This document shows, piece by piece, positions 1 to 8,246 of a stretch of DNA of 64,000 nucleotides. The notes below the pieces were generated by a model. It searched no databases. It was given only the letters and a program-made list of their open reading frames with translations, and was not told where the DNA came from. The stretch spans positions 22,205 to 86,204 of the forward strand of contig NZ_JAQYWB010000020.1 in the NCBI RefSeq assembly GCF_030145185.1, written 5' to 3'. This DNA comes from Desulfoluna sp. (GTDB lineage: Bacteria; Desulfobacterota; Desulfobacteria; Desulfobacterales; Desulfolunaceae). The stretch's first letter is position 1, and each line of letters opens with the position of its first letter. The position numbers and the translations under genes are program-made.

Positions 1-1
1 A

Positions 2-616
2 GCCATTGTCCTTGGCAGTGCCGATAAAAAAGTGTGGAGCTACCCCGATATGCAGGCCATTGGGGAGAAGACCGGTTCTCCCCGGGAGCGGATCCTGACC
101 GCCCTCTCCTGGTTTGAAGAGCAGGGGATGATCACCCTGAAACAGGGCCGTGCCGTGGATGTCTTCGAGATTCTCCAGCAAGAGATCGATGTCCCTGCGT
201 TAACCGAACACCTTTACGATCTTTTCAGTCGAAAAGAGGTCACCGAAGTGGCTCGGATTCATCAAATTATAGATCTGGCCGATCAGAACACCTGTCTGCC
301 GCAGGCCCTCTCTACTTATTTTGGAGAGCCCCTCTCCGCCCCGTGCGGGTTCTGTTCGGTCTGCAAAGGGGTGTATCGTCCCCTTCCTCCGGCTCCTTCT
401 GTGCAGGACCTCTCCTCGCTGCGTCTCATGGATCTCGCCGGCCCCTTTGTCTCCAAACTTACCGATAAAAATCCGCGTCTTATCGCCAAATTTCTCTGCG
501 GTATCCCCTCACCCTCCCTGGCCCGCACCCGAAAAGAGAAAGGCTTCGCCGCCCTTGAGACCGAGCCCTTCCACGATGTGGTGGCCTGGTGCGAACGGGA
601 ACTGGGTAAGGGATAA
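2..616 (+). CDS. recQ: ATP-dependent DNA helicase RecQ, C-terminal part (5' truncated by window edge)
   Basis: RecQ is a 3'-5' DNA helicase of recombination and repair. The reading frame is open to the left edge, so the helicase core lies outside the window and only about 204 residues are seen. The visible part begins in a winged-helix-like segment. It then carries a four-cysteine zinc site (NTCLPQ, then CGFCSVCKG), the RecQ-C-terminal signature that follows the second helicase lobe in RecQ proteins. The last 70 residues resemble the short tail of RecQ-like helicases and show no clear HRDC domain. The gene ends at TAA about 120 bp before the toxin-antitoxin locus. The family call is good; whether it is RecQ proper or a RecQ-like paralogue cannot be settled without the N-terminus. 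Confidence 0.8.
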   Translation, partial: AIVLGSADKKVWSYPDMQAIGEKTGSPRERILTALSWFEEQGMITLKQGRAVDVFEILQQEIDVPALTEHLYDLFSRKEVTEVARIHQIIDLADQNTCLPQALSTYFGEPLSAPCGFCSVCKGVYRPLPPAPSVQDLSSLRLMDLAGPFVSKLTDKNPRLIAKFLCGIPSPSLARTRKEKGFAALETEPFHDVVAWCERELGKG

Positions 617-661
617 GGGCATGAAAGAATAGCCTTCGGTGGGCAGAGGGGCTGCATCGTC

Positions 662-699
662 TTGACGTAGACATATGGCTATCGTAGAATAGCCATATG
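662..699 (+). promoter_or_regulatory. Promoter with overlapping palindromic operator of the Xre/RES locus
   Basis: A sigma70-type promoter is visible: TTGACG (662-667), a 17-bp spacer and TAGAAT (685-690). A perfect 11-bp inverted repeat, CATATGGCTAT (672-682) and ATAGCCATATG (689-699) with a 6-bp centre, covers the spacer and the -10 box. The downstream antitoxin has an Xre-type helix-turn-helix, so autorepression through this palindrome is the natural inference, as is known for many toxin-antitoxin operons. A GGAGGG ribosome site follows just before the ATG at 736. Confidence 0.7.
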
Positions 700-735
700 A
701 TTTATGGATAGAAACAGGTCTTTTTTGGAGGGCTT

Positions 736-1164
736 ATGTTTGCAGAGGAACGACATGTCTACGGGTGCCATACCCTGGGGATCGAGACGGACGATCTGGA
801 TGCGGTCATTGCCGCCCTTAAGGCGGGATTTCCTTACAGTGCGTTTGAGGCGTTGTGGCAGTCCGTGGGCATTCCACAGAAAAAGCTCGCGGAGGTGGCC
901 AACATCAATCAGCGGACTCTGACCCGCCGCAAGCGGGAGACGCGATTTCATGCCGACGAGTCGGAGCGGCTTCTTCGGATCGGCCGGGTCGTGGAGCGAG
1001 CCATTGAGCTCATGGAAGGGGACTCGGAGGCGGCAGCCGCCTGGTTGATGAAGCCCAGCCGGGTCCTGGGAGGGACATCACCTCTGGATTATGCGGATAC
1101 GGAACCCGGCGCACGAGAGGTGATGACTCTGATCGGGCGTCTTGAGCACGGGGTGTTCAGTTGA
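736..1164 (+). CDS. Type II antitoxin, Xre/MbcA/ParS family (DUF2384)
   Basis: This 142-residue protein matches the Xre/ParS-type antitoxin family. An N-terminal helical segment leads into a helix-turn-helix (around 45-70, with IPQKKLAEVANIN then TRRKRE). The conserved DUF2384 tail follows (ESERLLRIGRVVERAIEL, then AAAWLMKPSRVLGG and PLDYADTEPGAREV). The family neutralises RES-domain toxins by direct binding and represses its own operon. The start has a good GGAGGG site 5 bp upstream. The stop TGA overlaps the start of the RES toxin at 1161, indicating translational coupling. A close paralogue lies at 1791-2255. Confidence 0.9.
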   Translation: MFAEERHVYGCHTLGIETDDLDAVIAALKAGFPYSAFEALWQSVGIPQKKLAEVANINQRTLTRRKRETRFHADESERLLRIGRVVERAIELMEGDSEAAAAWLMKPSRVLGGTSPLDYADTEPGAREVMTLIGRLEHGVFS

Positions 1165-1661
1165 GACCCCTTTACCGTATCACCACCCGTCGATTTGGGG
1201 CTCATGCCGAAGACGCCTTTAGCGGGGACGGCGCCAGGCTCTATCCCGGTCGGTGGAACAGTGGGGGGACTGCCGTTGTCTACACCGCTGAAACGCTTTC
1301 TCTTGCTATGCTGGAAATGCTGGTTCATATCGATGAGGCGATGCTCTCACGACGCTATGTCTACTTTATCCTTGAGGTCCCGGAGGCCTTTGTTACCCCT
1401 CTCTCTCGGTCAATCCTTCCAGAAAACTGGGCAAGCTACCCGGCCCCCTCTTCTACGCGACTGCTTGGGGACGCCTGGGTGGCCTGGGGAGAGACCCTGG
1501 CTTTAAAAGTCCCCAGCACCCTGAATCCTGTTGAACACACCTTTCTCATTAACCCATCCCATCCCTGGTTTTCCCAATGTGCTATTTCTGGCCCGTTCAG
1601 CTTCTTTTTTGATTCCCGATTGAAAAAAAGTTTGGCCCCGGCAGGGGCACCGGAGGCGTAA
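1161..1661 (+). CDS. RES-domain toxin of the Xre/RES toxin-antitoxin pair
   Basis: RES toxins are NAD+-degrading enzymes (established for MbcT and related family members). This 166-residue protein shows the family features: an N-terminal LYRI motif, an Arg/Gly-rich GARLYPGRWNSGGTAVVYTA segment, a conserved ETLSLAMLEMLVH helix, and a C-terminal NPSHPWF region. The start is TTG inside TTGA, overlapping the antitoxin stop by 4 bp; no ATG fits the family N-terminus. The last residues (about SLAPAGAPEA) and the stop codon lie in a sequence that recurs as part of an intergenic repeat at 23922-23962. The native C-terminus may therefore have been replaced by a repeat insertion. Confidence 0.88.
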   Translation: MRPLYRITTRRFGAHAEDAFSGDGARLYPGRWNSGGTAVVYTAETLSLAMLEMLVHIDEAMLSRRYVYFILEVPEAFVTPLSRSILPENWASYPAPSSTRLLGDAWVAWGETLALKVPSTLNPVEHTFLINPSHPWFSQCAISGPFSFFFDSRLKKSLAPAGAPEA

Positions 1662-1674
1662 GCTAAATAGTTAC
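1631..1674. repeat. Single arm of the GTAACTATTCAGCT element, forming the end of the toxin gene
   Basis: The segment GGCAGGGGCACCGGAGGC (1640-1657) followed by AGCTAAATAGTTAC (1661-1674) aligns with the right half of the snap-back element at 23897-23963, which reads GGCAGGGCCGCCGGAGGC followed by AGCTGAATAGTTAC. The stop codon of the RES toxin (1659-1661) lies between the two blocks. No left arm is seen inside the toxin gene, so this copy is partial or has decayed. Confidence 0.55.
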
Positions 1675-1731
1675 ATTCTCGATTGAAATGATTCAGGTCT
1701 CCTGGCTTTTACAAGGCCTCCCCCTCCCTTC

Positions 1732-1770
1732 GCCTTGACCCGGTCTCAAGGCACTTGTAGAATGAATCAT
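1732..1770 (+). promoter_or_regulatory. Promoter and candidate operator of the orphan antitoxin
   Basis: TTGACC (1735-1740), a 17-bp spacer and TAGAAT (1758-1763) mirror the promoter of the first antitoxin, with the same -10 box and spacing. The operator differs: an inverted repeat GCCTTGA (1732-1738) / TCAAGGC (1746-1752) overlaps the -35 box. ATGATTCA (1688-1695) and TGAATCAT (1763-1770) form a second, widely spaced pair. The CATATGGCTAT palindrome of the first locus is absent. Confidence 0.55.
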
Positions 1771-1790
1771 ACCTAAAATTTGGAGGGCTT

Positions 1791-2419
<629 letters not shown>

Positions 2420-2641
2420 GCACTCACTTGATCGTTTCGGCCAGCTGGATGATATCCCGTCATAATGAAAAAAATGACGACAGAACAAGAACGCCAACCC
2501 GAGATAAGCCTTGGATTTGGGCGCGCCGTTCTCCGTCGCGGCTTTTTTTCCTCTCGACATTCCCCACACCGCTTTGAAGCGCGGTGTCCTCGGATTTACA
2601 TGGCTTTTTCCCTTGACAGAGCGACGCATGGCAGCCATTTT

Positions 2642-2760
2642 TTTAGCCTTTAGCCTTTAGCCTTTAGCCTTTAGCCTTTAGCCTTTAGCCTTTAGCCTTT
2701 AGCCTTTAGCCTTTAGCCTTTAGCCTTTAGCCTTTAGCCTTTAGCCTTTAGCCTTTAGCC
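2642..2760. repeat. Heptanucleotide tandem array, 17 perfect units (TTTAGCC; GGCTAAA on minus strand)
   Basis: The array has 17 identical 7-bp units with no variants, which suggests recent expansion or active homogenisation. It abuts the 3' end of the GltD-type gene on the minus strand. The last glycine codon and the TAA stop of that gene (2755-2757) are the first bases of the first minus-strand unit. Every minus-strand unit contains TAA. Confidence 0.97.
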
Positions 2761-3987
2761 TTCCATATCCTTTTCCATGGCAGCCACCGCCCGTTTGGAG
2801 AAGGCCACAGCCTCTACCACGGTTCTGGCACCGGTGACGACATCGCCGGAGGCAAAGACACCCTCAAGGGTGGTTCGGCCGCAGTCGTCGGTGATGACGA
2901 GGCCCCCTTTTTCCACCTTAATGCCGGTGGCGGTGGCCACGATATTGGCCTGGGGGGTCTGGCTTGCCGCGATCATGACGGCATCGGCGGGGAAGAGGGT
3001 GCGGGTGGACGGGTCCGGGGTATAGGTGACGTTTCCTTCGGCGTCCTCGCTTCTGACCGTGGTCTCGACCGTGAGGCCGTCGTCGGTGATGGCGACGGGA
3101 TTGGTCTGAAAGGCGAACTCCACCCCTTCCACTTTGGCGTAGTCGTATTCAAAGGGGGTGGCGGGCATTTCGGCTTCGCCGCGGCGATAGATGACGGTCA
3201 CCTCTTCGGCCCCGTTTCGCAGGGCAGTTCGGGCCACGTCCATGGCGACGTTTCCGGCCCCGATGATGGCGACCCGTCGGCCCAGACGATAAACATCCGG
3301 GTTTTTAAGGTAGTTGATGGCGTAGTGTACGTGGCCGAGGCTTTCTCCCTGGATGCGCAAGGGGCGGGGCTTCCAGACGCCGGTACCGATGAAGATGCTT
3401 TGGTAGCCGTCGCGTTTCAGGTCGTCAATGGTGAGGACCGGGCCAATGAGGGTGTTGGGACGCACCTTGACGGAGAGGTTGGCCAGGAGCTCGTCCAGGC
3501 TGTCTAACACCTTTTTGGGCAGGCGATACTCGGGAATGCCGTAGCGCAGGATGCCGCCCGTGCGCTCGGCGGATTCGAAGATGGTGACCCGGTAGCCTTT
3601 TAAAGCCATGATAATGGCCACGGTGAGACCGGCCGGGCCAGACCCGATGACCGCTACCCGTTCTTCTTTCGTCTCCCGGGGCTTCATGTCGTGGCGGGTG
3701 AGATAATAGGAGGAGATGTACTGTTCGATGCTGCTGATGGCCACGGGCTTTTTTTTGGCTCCGAGGACACAGTGGCCTTCGCAGAATTTTTCATGGGGGC
3801 AGATCAGGGAACAGACCACGGAGAGGGGGTTGTTCTCGAACAGAAGACGCCCGGCTTCCATCATCTCTCCTTTTTGAAAGAGCGCGATCATGTCGCGGAT
3901 GGGGGTGGAGACGGGGCATCCGGTGGTACAGCGGGGCTTTTTACACAAGAGGCATTGCTTGGCTTCTTCAATGACATGGGTTCCCAC
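2755..3987 (-). CDS. NAD(P)-dependent flavoprotein oxidoreductase, GltD (glutamate synthase small subunit) type
   Basis: At about 410 residues, this is a GltD/dihydropyrimidine-dehydrogenase-type electron-transfer flavoprotein. The N-terminal cysteine-rich domain binds 4Fe-4S clusters (CLLCKKPRCTTGCPVSTP, then CSLICPHEKFCEGHC). A Rossmann FAD site follows (GSGPAGLTVA), then an NAD(P)H site (GAGNVAMDVARTALRNGA), and a C-terminal FAD-binding GVFASGDVV. The start is a GTG at 3987 with AAGGAG 7 bp upstream; the longer open frame to 4284 has no family similarity. No large glutamate synthase subunit is adjacent, so the partner is unknown and it may be a stand-alone oxidoreductase. The stop lies in a heptamer repeat. 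Confidence 0.85.
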   Translation of the reverse strand: MGTHVIEEAKQCLLCKKPRCTTGCPVSTPIRDMIALFQKGEMMEAGRLLFENNPLSVVCSLICPHEKFCEGHCVLGAKKKPVAISSIEQYISSYYLTRHDMKPRETKEERVAVIGSGPAGLTVAIIMALKGYRVTIFESAERTGGILRYGIPEYRLPKKVLDSLDELLANLSVKVRPNTLIGPVLTIDDLKRDGYQSIFIGTGVWKPRPLRIQGESLGHVHYAINYLKNPDVYRLGRRVAIIGAGNVAMDVARTALRNGAEEVTVIYRRGEAEMPATPFEYDYAKVEGVEFAFQTNPVAITDDGLTVETTVRSEDAEGNVTYTPDPSTRTLFPADAVMIAASQTPQANIVATATGIKVEKGGLVITDDCGRTTLEGVFASGDVVTGARTVVEAVAFSKRAVAAMEKDMEG

Positions 3988-4206
3988 GGCAGACTCCTTA
4001 ACGGTTGGGGTGGTGCCTTCAGGAAGGATATTTCGTGGCGTTGCGCGGGCGGTGAAAGCGGCTTTCCATGGATGAAATAGTGAAACCCTTGGGCGTCTCT
4101 GGAATAAATGATTCTGATTATCAGGGGCGCTACTATGACACACCTTTCTGGAAATGGGAAGGGAGGGAGGCTGGAAAATAACCACAGCGGAAAACCAAAA
4201 AACAAA

Positions 4207-4259
4207 GGTGGGCCACCTTGAAAGCGGATTTGCGAATGCGTATCGGGAGCCGTCACTCC
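4207..4259 (-). repeat. Dispersed GCATTCGC element, partial inverted copy
   Basis: Read on the minus strand, these 53 bp match 62620-62672 at 46 of 53 positions. Shared blocks are a GGAGT-n4-CTCC hairpin, GCATTCGCAAAYCCGCTTTC and AGGTGG. Another copy lies at 55247-55432. It sits upstream of the GltD-type gene; the 3988-4206 spacer shows nothing else that I can support. Confidence 0.7.
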
Positions 4260-4290
4260 GGGCCGAAATGATAATTAATGCCAAAAATTC

Positions 4291-4658
4291 TTGTAACTAT
4301 TCAGCTTGCCTTCGCCAGGTCGTTCGAAGCAAATGACAGAAAGATCAAATGCCAATACGTTACGTCTTTTTATCACCGCGTAGGGTGCGGCTCCCGCACC
4401 TTCTACCGTAGAGATGACCATCGGCCTCGCAAGTTCACGATGACCACGAGTCTTGTTTCAAAATGCGGTGTTTCCGGTTTACGATACGCCTGACGGTGCG
4501 CACGGCGCACCCTACGCATCCACCCGGTACTTCATTGTAAAAATGAGGACGATACGAATTTTCATACATGGATTCCCGCCTGCGCGGGGAAGACGAAAAG
4601 CGTAGGGTGCTGTCAGACCGGGGTCATAAAGAAAAAATGGATAGCTGAATAGCTACAA
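4291..4658. repeat. Inverted-repeat-bounded element (TTGTAACTATTCAGCT ends), 368 bp
   Basis: The left end TTGTAACTATTCAGCT (4291-4306) and right end AGCTGAATAGCTACAA (4643-4658) are inverted repeats with one mismatch. The same 14-bp core bounds the small element at 23897-23963 and ends the partial copy at 1661-1674. The interior holds no gene that I can support. It does contain the GCGTAGGGTGCG inverted pair listed separately and a Gly/Cys-rich GC palindrome near 4571-4590 (TTCCCGCCTGCGCGGGGAA). It behaves like a non-autonomous MITE-like repeat. Confidence 0.65.
4378..4517. repeat. GCGTAGGGTGCG inverted-repeat element nested in the larger element
   Basis: GCGTAGGGTGCG (4378-4389) is matched by CGCACCCTACGC (4506-4517), a 12-bp perfect inverted repeat enclosing about 116 bp without a gene. 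GCGTAGGGTGC occurs a third time at 4600-4610. Such CGTAGGGTGCG-bounded intergenic elements are common in diverse proteobacteria. Confidence 0.7.
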
Positions 4659-4696
4659 TCTTTTTTAGGAATTGACACCGTAAGACATCCAGGTTT

Positions 4697-4773
4697 TTTA
4701 GCCTTCAGCCTTCAGCCTTCAGCCTTCAGCCTTCAGCCTTCAGCCTTCAGCCTTCAGCCTTCAGCCTTCAGCC
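4697..4773. repeat. Heptanucleotide tandem array, 11 units (TTCAGCC; GGCTGAA on minus strand)
   Basis: Ten perfect TTCAGCC units (4704-4773) are preceded at the gene-distal end by one TTTAGCC unit, which is identical to the unit of the 2642-2760 array. The array starts 7 bp after the TAA stop of the protease gene on the minus strand. Every minus-strand unit carries TGA (or TAA in the variant unit). Confidence 0.96.
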
Positions 4774-4779
4774 CCCCCT

Positions 4780-5880
4780 TTACCTCTTCAGCTCTTCAAA
4801 TTCATCCAGGGCGGTTTCAATGGGGATGGCAAAGCCGATGCCTTCGGTGTTGGCGAGGATCATGGTGTTGATGCCGACCACACGGCCTTTTTCGTCAATG
4901 AGGGGGCCGCCGCTGTTACCGGGGTTGATGGGGGCATCGGTTTGGATGTAGGTGCGTTCTTCGTGGGTCCGTCTTCCGGAGACAATGCCGGAGGTGACGG
5001 TGTGGGAGAGGCCCATGGGGTTGCCGATGGTAAAGACCGGCTGGCCGACTTTAAGGGCCTTGGATTTTCCTGCTTTCAGGCAGGGACAGGCCTCCTGGTC
5101 GAGTTCAAGCATGGCCAGATCGTGGTTTTCGCTGAAGGTTGCCCCGGTGACGGAAAAGGACGAGTCGTCAAAGAGGACGACGGTGTAGGTGGGGTTGTCC
5201 CGGTTCTCCTCAATGGCCATGAGGCGGCTCTTTAAATCGATGTAGCGTTCGGTCAGGGCGTCGCTGTTTTTTTGCTGCTCTTGAATGTAGTCGTTGATTT
5301 CCACCGACTGGGTCGGGTCGACCACAAACGGCGCTGTGCCTTCGGCGTCCGTGATGCTCTGGTTTTTGTTTGCGATGACGTACTCCAGCACCTGGATGTC
5401 ACGGCGAAGCCCTTTGATCTCCTCTTCATCGATGGTGAGGACATGTTTGTTGGTGAGGATCCGACAGGTGGAGTCGATGAAGAATCCTGAGCCTGAGCCC
5501 CAGGGTGTTTCGATGAACACAGTGGCTAACTGACTTGTTTCAATGGCGTTGCCAGGCTGTTTGAACTGGTAGAGTTGCTGGGTGATGCCGGAGATTTCAA
5601 GCTTTTTTGTGGCCGGTTGCGTGGGGGATTCGCCCGAAGGGGCCTTCTGGGTGAGACGCATGGCAAAGGCGAAAATGGCCCCGAGGATGACGATGCTGAC
5701 GGCGATGCGGATCCACCTGGAGAGGTGGAGACCGGAGGCCCGTGAGGGGGTTCGGTCGGAAAGGGTAAGGAGGGGTTGGGCGAGTCGCTCCTGCATCTCC
5801 AGGTATTTTTCGAAGACGATGCCGCATGCCTCGCATTCGAGCCCTGGACTCTGTTCATGATCGCACTTGGGACATTTCAT
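4780..5880 (-). CDS. Membrane-anchored trypsin-like serine protease with N-terminal zinc ribbon
   Basis: This 366-residue protein has three parts. A cytoplasmic zinc ribbon (CPKC at 3-6, CEAC at 16-19) is followed by one transmembrane helix (about 56-76). An S1C/HtrA-like protease domain follows, with GSGSGFFI, catalytic His146 (LTNKHVL), Asp254 (NHDLAMLEL) and Ser323 (NPGNSGGPLI). The His-Asp spacing is about 108 residues, much wider than in DegP-type proteases, because of a charged, probably helical insertion (about 151-230). No PDZ domain follows, unlike DegP/DegS. The predicted topology puts the protease outside the cytoplasm. A role in envelope stress is plausible from the family but not shown here. 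Confidence 0.85.
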   Translation of the reverse strand: MKCPKCDHEQSPGLECEACGIVFEKYLEMQERLAQPLLTLSDRTPSRASGLHLSRWIRIAVSIVILGAIFAFAMRLTQKAPSGESPTQPATKKLEISGITQQLYQFKQPGNAIETSQLATVFIETPWGSGSGFFIDSTCRILTNKHVLTIDEEEIKGLRRDIQVLEYVIANKNQSITDAEGTAPFVVDPTQSVEINDYIQEQQKNSDALTERYIDLKSRLMAIEENRDNPTYTVVLFDDSSFSVTGATFSENHDLAMLELDQEACPCLKAGKSKALKVGQPVFTIGNPMGLSHTVTSGIVSGRRTHEERTYIQTDAPINPGNSGGPLIDEKGRVVGINTMILANTEGIGFAIPIETALDEFEELKR

Positions 5881-5963
5881 CGTTTGTTATCCAGGCCGGG
5901 GAGTGGAGGCCCCTTTGAAAGGGAGTGGCTGAATCGTGACATATCACCCTCGTTTATAAGATG

Positions 5964-5991
5964 AAAATCTCCATTGATCAATGGAGATTTT
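5964..5991 (-). terminator. Hairpin terminator downstream of the Kef-type antiporter gene
   Basis: A perfect 12-bp stem (AAAATCTCCATT / AATGGAGATTTT) with a GATC loop ends in T-rich sequence in both directions. It lies 13 bp after the antiporter stop on the minus strand and upstream of the protease gene. Confidence 0.75.
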
Positions 5992-6004
5992 CTGTCTTCT
6001 GATG

Positions 6005-7987
6005 TCACCCTTTCGCCGGCCCCTGTGTGTTGATGCCCGCCAGTCCCTGGAAGCGGCTTCGGTTGGCATCCATTCCGATGATGGCCACGAGATCGTGTGC
6101 TTCAAAGCGCAGTTGGATATCGGGGTTGGGGATCAGCTGGTCGCGGCGAAGGACACCCACCACCGAGACCCCGGTTCGTGAGCGTATCTTTGTCTCTCCC
6201 AGGGTGGCTCCCACCAGGGCGCTTGCGGGCTCGAGGCGGACCCATTGCAGGTCGAATTGCTGCTCGGCCCGTGTGAGTTGGGTCAGGGTGGTCCAGCGCT
6301 CATGGTTTCCCAATATGGGGGTGAAAAGTCTCTGTCGCAACGCCTCGGTCTGGCGCTGGATTTCCGTGGGCGGAATCCGCAGGTGAAGCAGGGCCTGCCT
6401 CGTCATCTCCAGCCCGGCCTCGAATTCAGGAAGAATCACTTCGGCGACGCCCTGATCCCGGAACATTTCGAGGGACTCCATGCCGGATGCCCGGGTGATG
6501 ATGGTGATCTCTTCAGCCATATTTCGGGCATGGGTCACCACAGATCGTGCGACCACCACCCCAGGGATGGTGATGAGAAGGAGGCAGGCCGTCAGGACAT
6601 CCGCCGCTTCCAGAACAATTTCGTGGCTGGCGTCACCATACACCACGGGCATGCCACTGCTGTGCGCTTGATCCACGCATCGCTGGTCCAGTTCGATGAT
6701 GACAAAGGGGAGCCCCAATCGCTTGAGCACGTCGGCGACATGGCGGCCCATGCGTCCGCCCCCGGCGATGATCACATGGTTTCGCAAGCCCTCTTCGGGC
6801 AGGCCGGCGGATTCCAGGGGTTCGTGGCGAAACCATCGCTTGCGAAGGGCATAGAGGCGAGCGGTCTGACCGGAGACAAGGGGGGTGAGGACCATGGTGA
6901 TCAGCGCCATGGAGAGGATGAGGGAGTAAAGCTCCTGGCTGATGGAGTCGGTGGCGATGCCCACGCGTGCCAGGACAAAGGAGAACTCCCCGACCTGAAA
7001 CAGGCCGAGTCCCACGGCAAGGGGAACCACATTTCCGTACCTGAAAAATCGGGTGATCCCTGCAAAAATAAGTCCTTTGCCCAGGCTGACCACCGTGACG
7101 AGCAGGAGGATGCCGCTGAGGTGAGCCATGAGAAAGTCCGGATCCACGAGCATCCCCACCGAGGCAAAGAAGAGCAGTCCGAAGAGGTCCCTTAAGGGGA
7201 TAATATCGCTTAACGCCTGGTGGCCATAATCCGATTCACTCAGGACCATGCCCGCCATAAACGCGCCGAAGGCAAAGGAGAGCCCCACGATGTAGGTCAG
7301 GTAACCAATCCCTAAGCCGATGGCGGTAATGCCCAGGAGAAAGAGCTCCCGCGAGCCGAGTTTGGCGATGTGTTTCATCAGCTTTGGCAGGAGTCGTGTG
7401 CCCAGAAGGAGCATGACGATGAGAAAGAGGGCGGCCTTGATGCCGGAGATGGCCAGGGCCTTAAGGCCCAGGCCCGGGTTGCTGAGCTGGGGAAGGATGA
7501 TCATGAAAGGGACCACGGCGAGGTCTTGAATGATCAGCATGCCGACCATGACTTTGCTGGACAGGGTGCCCATCCATCCCTGATTCATCAGGGTCTTTAA
7601 AATGACCATGGTGCTGGACAGGGAGATGAGGGCCCCCAGCCAGAGGGAGGCCCGCCAGTCCATACCGAGCCCCCTGCCGATTCCGTATCCCAGGGCCACG
7701 GTGAGGCCCATCTGGATCGGCGTGCCGATCAGGGCGATTTTTTTTACGGGCTTCAGGTCTTTGATGGAAAATTCCAGGCCCAGAGCAAAGAGAAGCAGGG
7801 CCACCCCGATTTCGGCCAGGAGTTCGATTTCATGGGCTCCGGTGCCGATGATCCCGCTGGTGTTGGGACCCAGGGCGATGCCTGCAAGGATGTATCCGAG
7901 AATCAGAGGCTGTCCGATGCGTTGCATGAGAAGGCCGCAGAAGAAAGCCGCGACCACGAGCAGGGTGATGTCTGTTGCGATGCCCAT
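6005..7987 (-). CDS. Monovalent cation:proton antiporter of the CPA2 (Kef) family with TrkA domains
   Basis: At about 660 residues, this protein fits the CPA2/KefB architecture. About twelve N-terminal membrane helices (Na_H_Exchanger domain, residues 1-390) include the conserved [13 protein letters not shown] and [12 protein letters not shown] segments. A TrkA-N Rossmann domain follows ([20 protein letters not shown], with the acidic IIELD end), then a C-terminal TrkA-C domain (about 570-655). It is expected to exchange K+ or Na+ for protons at the inner membrane under nucleotide control. The ATG at 7987 is preferred because GAGG precedes it at a suitable distance and the first helix begins directly after MGIATDIT; an upstream in-frame ATG at 8047 is less likely. 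It is followed by a strong hairpin. Confidence 0.88.
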   Translation of the reverse strand: MGIATDITLLVVAAFFCGLLMQRIGQPLILGYILAGIALGPNTSGIIGTGAHEIELLAEIGVALLLFALGLEFSIKDLKPVKKIALIGTPIQMGLTVALGYGIGRGLGMDWRASLWLGALISLSSTMVILKTLMNQGWMGTLSSKVMVGMLIIQDLAVVPFMIILPQLSNPGLGLKALAISGIKAALFLIVMLLLGTRLLPKLMKHIAKLGSRELFLLGITAIGLGIGYLTYIVGLSFAFGAFMAGMVLSESDYGHQALSDIIPLRDLFGLLFFASVGMLVDPDFLMAHLSGILLLVTVVSLGKGLIFAGITRFFRYGNVVPLAVGLGLFQVGEFSFVLARVGIATDSISQELYSLILSMALITMVLTPLVSGQTARLYALRKRWFRHEPLESAGLPEEGLRNHVIIAGGGRMGRHVADVLKRLGLPFVIIELDQRCVDQAHSSGMPVVYGDASHEIVLEAADVLTACLLLITIPGVVVARSVVTHARNMAEEITIITRASGMESLEMFRDQGVAEVILPEFEAGLEMTRQALLHLRIPPTEIQRQTEALRQRLFTPILGNHERWTTLTQLTRAEQQFDLQWVRLEPASALVGATLGETKIRSRTGVSVVGVLRRDQLIPNPDIQLRFEAHDLVAIIGMDANRSRFQGLAGINTQGPAKG

Positions 7988-8246
7988 AGAGACCTCGAGG
8001 TGTGTGGCAGATTCGGTGGGGCGGAGGGGCCGGCAAAATGAATACATTAAAGCATGGAATGATCTGTTGTGTGAACATTAATTTGTGATCTGGCAGAGAA
8101 TCGGATGCGTCGGGTCGGTTAAGGCGCGACCGTTGTTTGGTCCATATCGATGAGCACATAGTGGACACGGTTGTGATCATATTTTTCTAAAAAGAGGGGG
8201 GCATGGACAGGGAACAGAGGGCTATATTTGTGGCGGAGTGATCGAA

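Noticed and set aside
2465..2653. 62-codon frame between the first two heptamer arrays
   Set aside because: No ribosome site and no recognisable similarity; it runs into the start of the second array.
6245..7195. 316-codon plus-strand frame opposite the Kef-type antiporter
   Set aside because: It is antisense to a clear CPA2/TrkA gene, has no hydrophobic or domain pattern, and no ribosome site.
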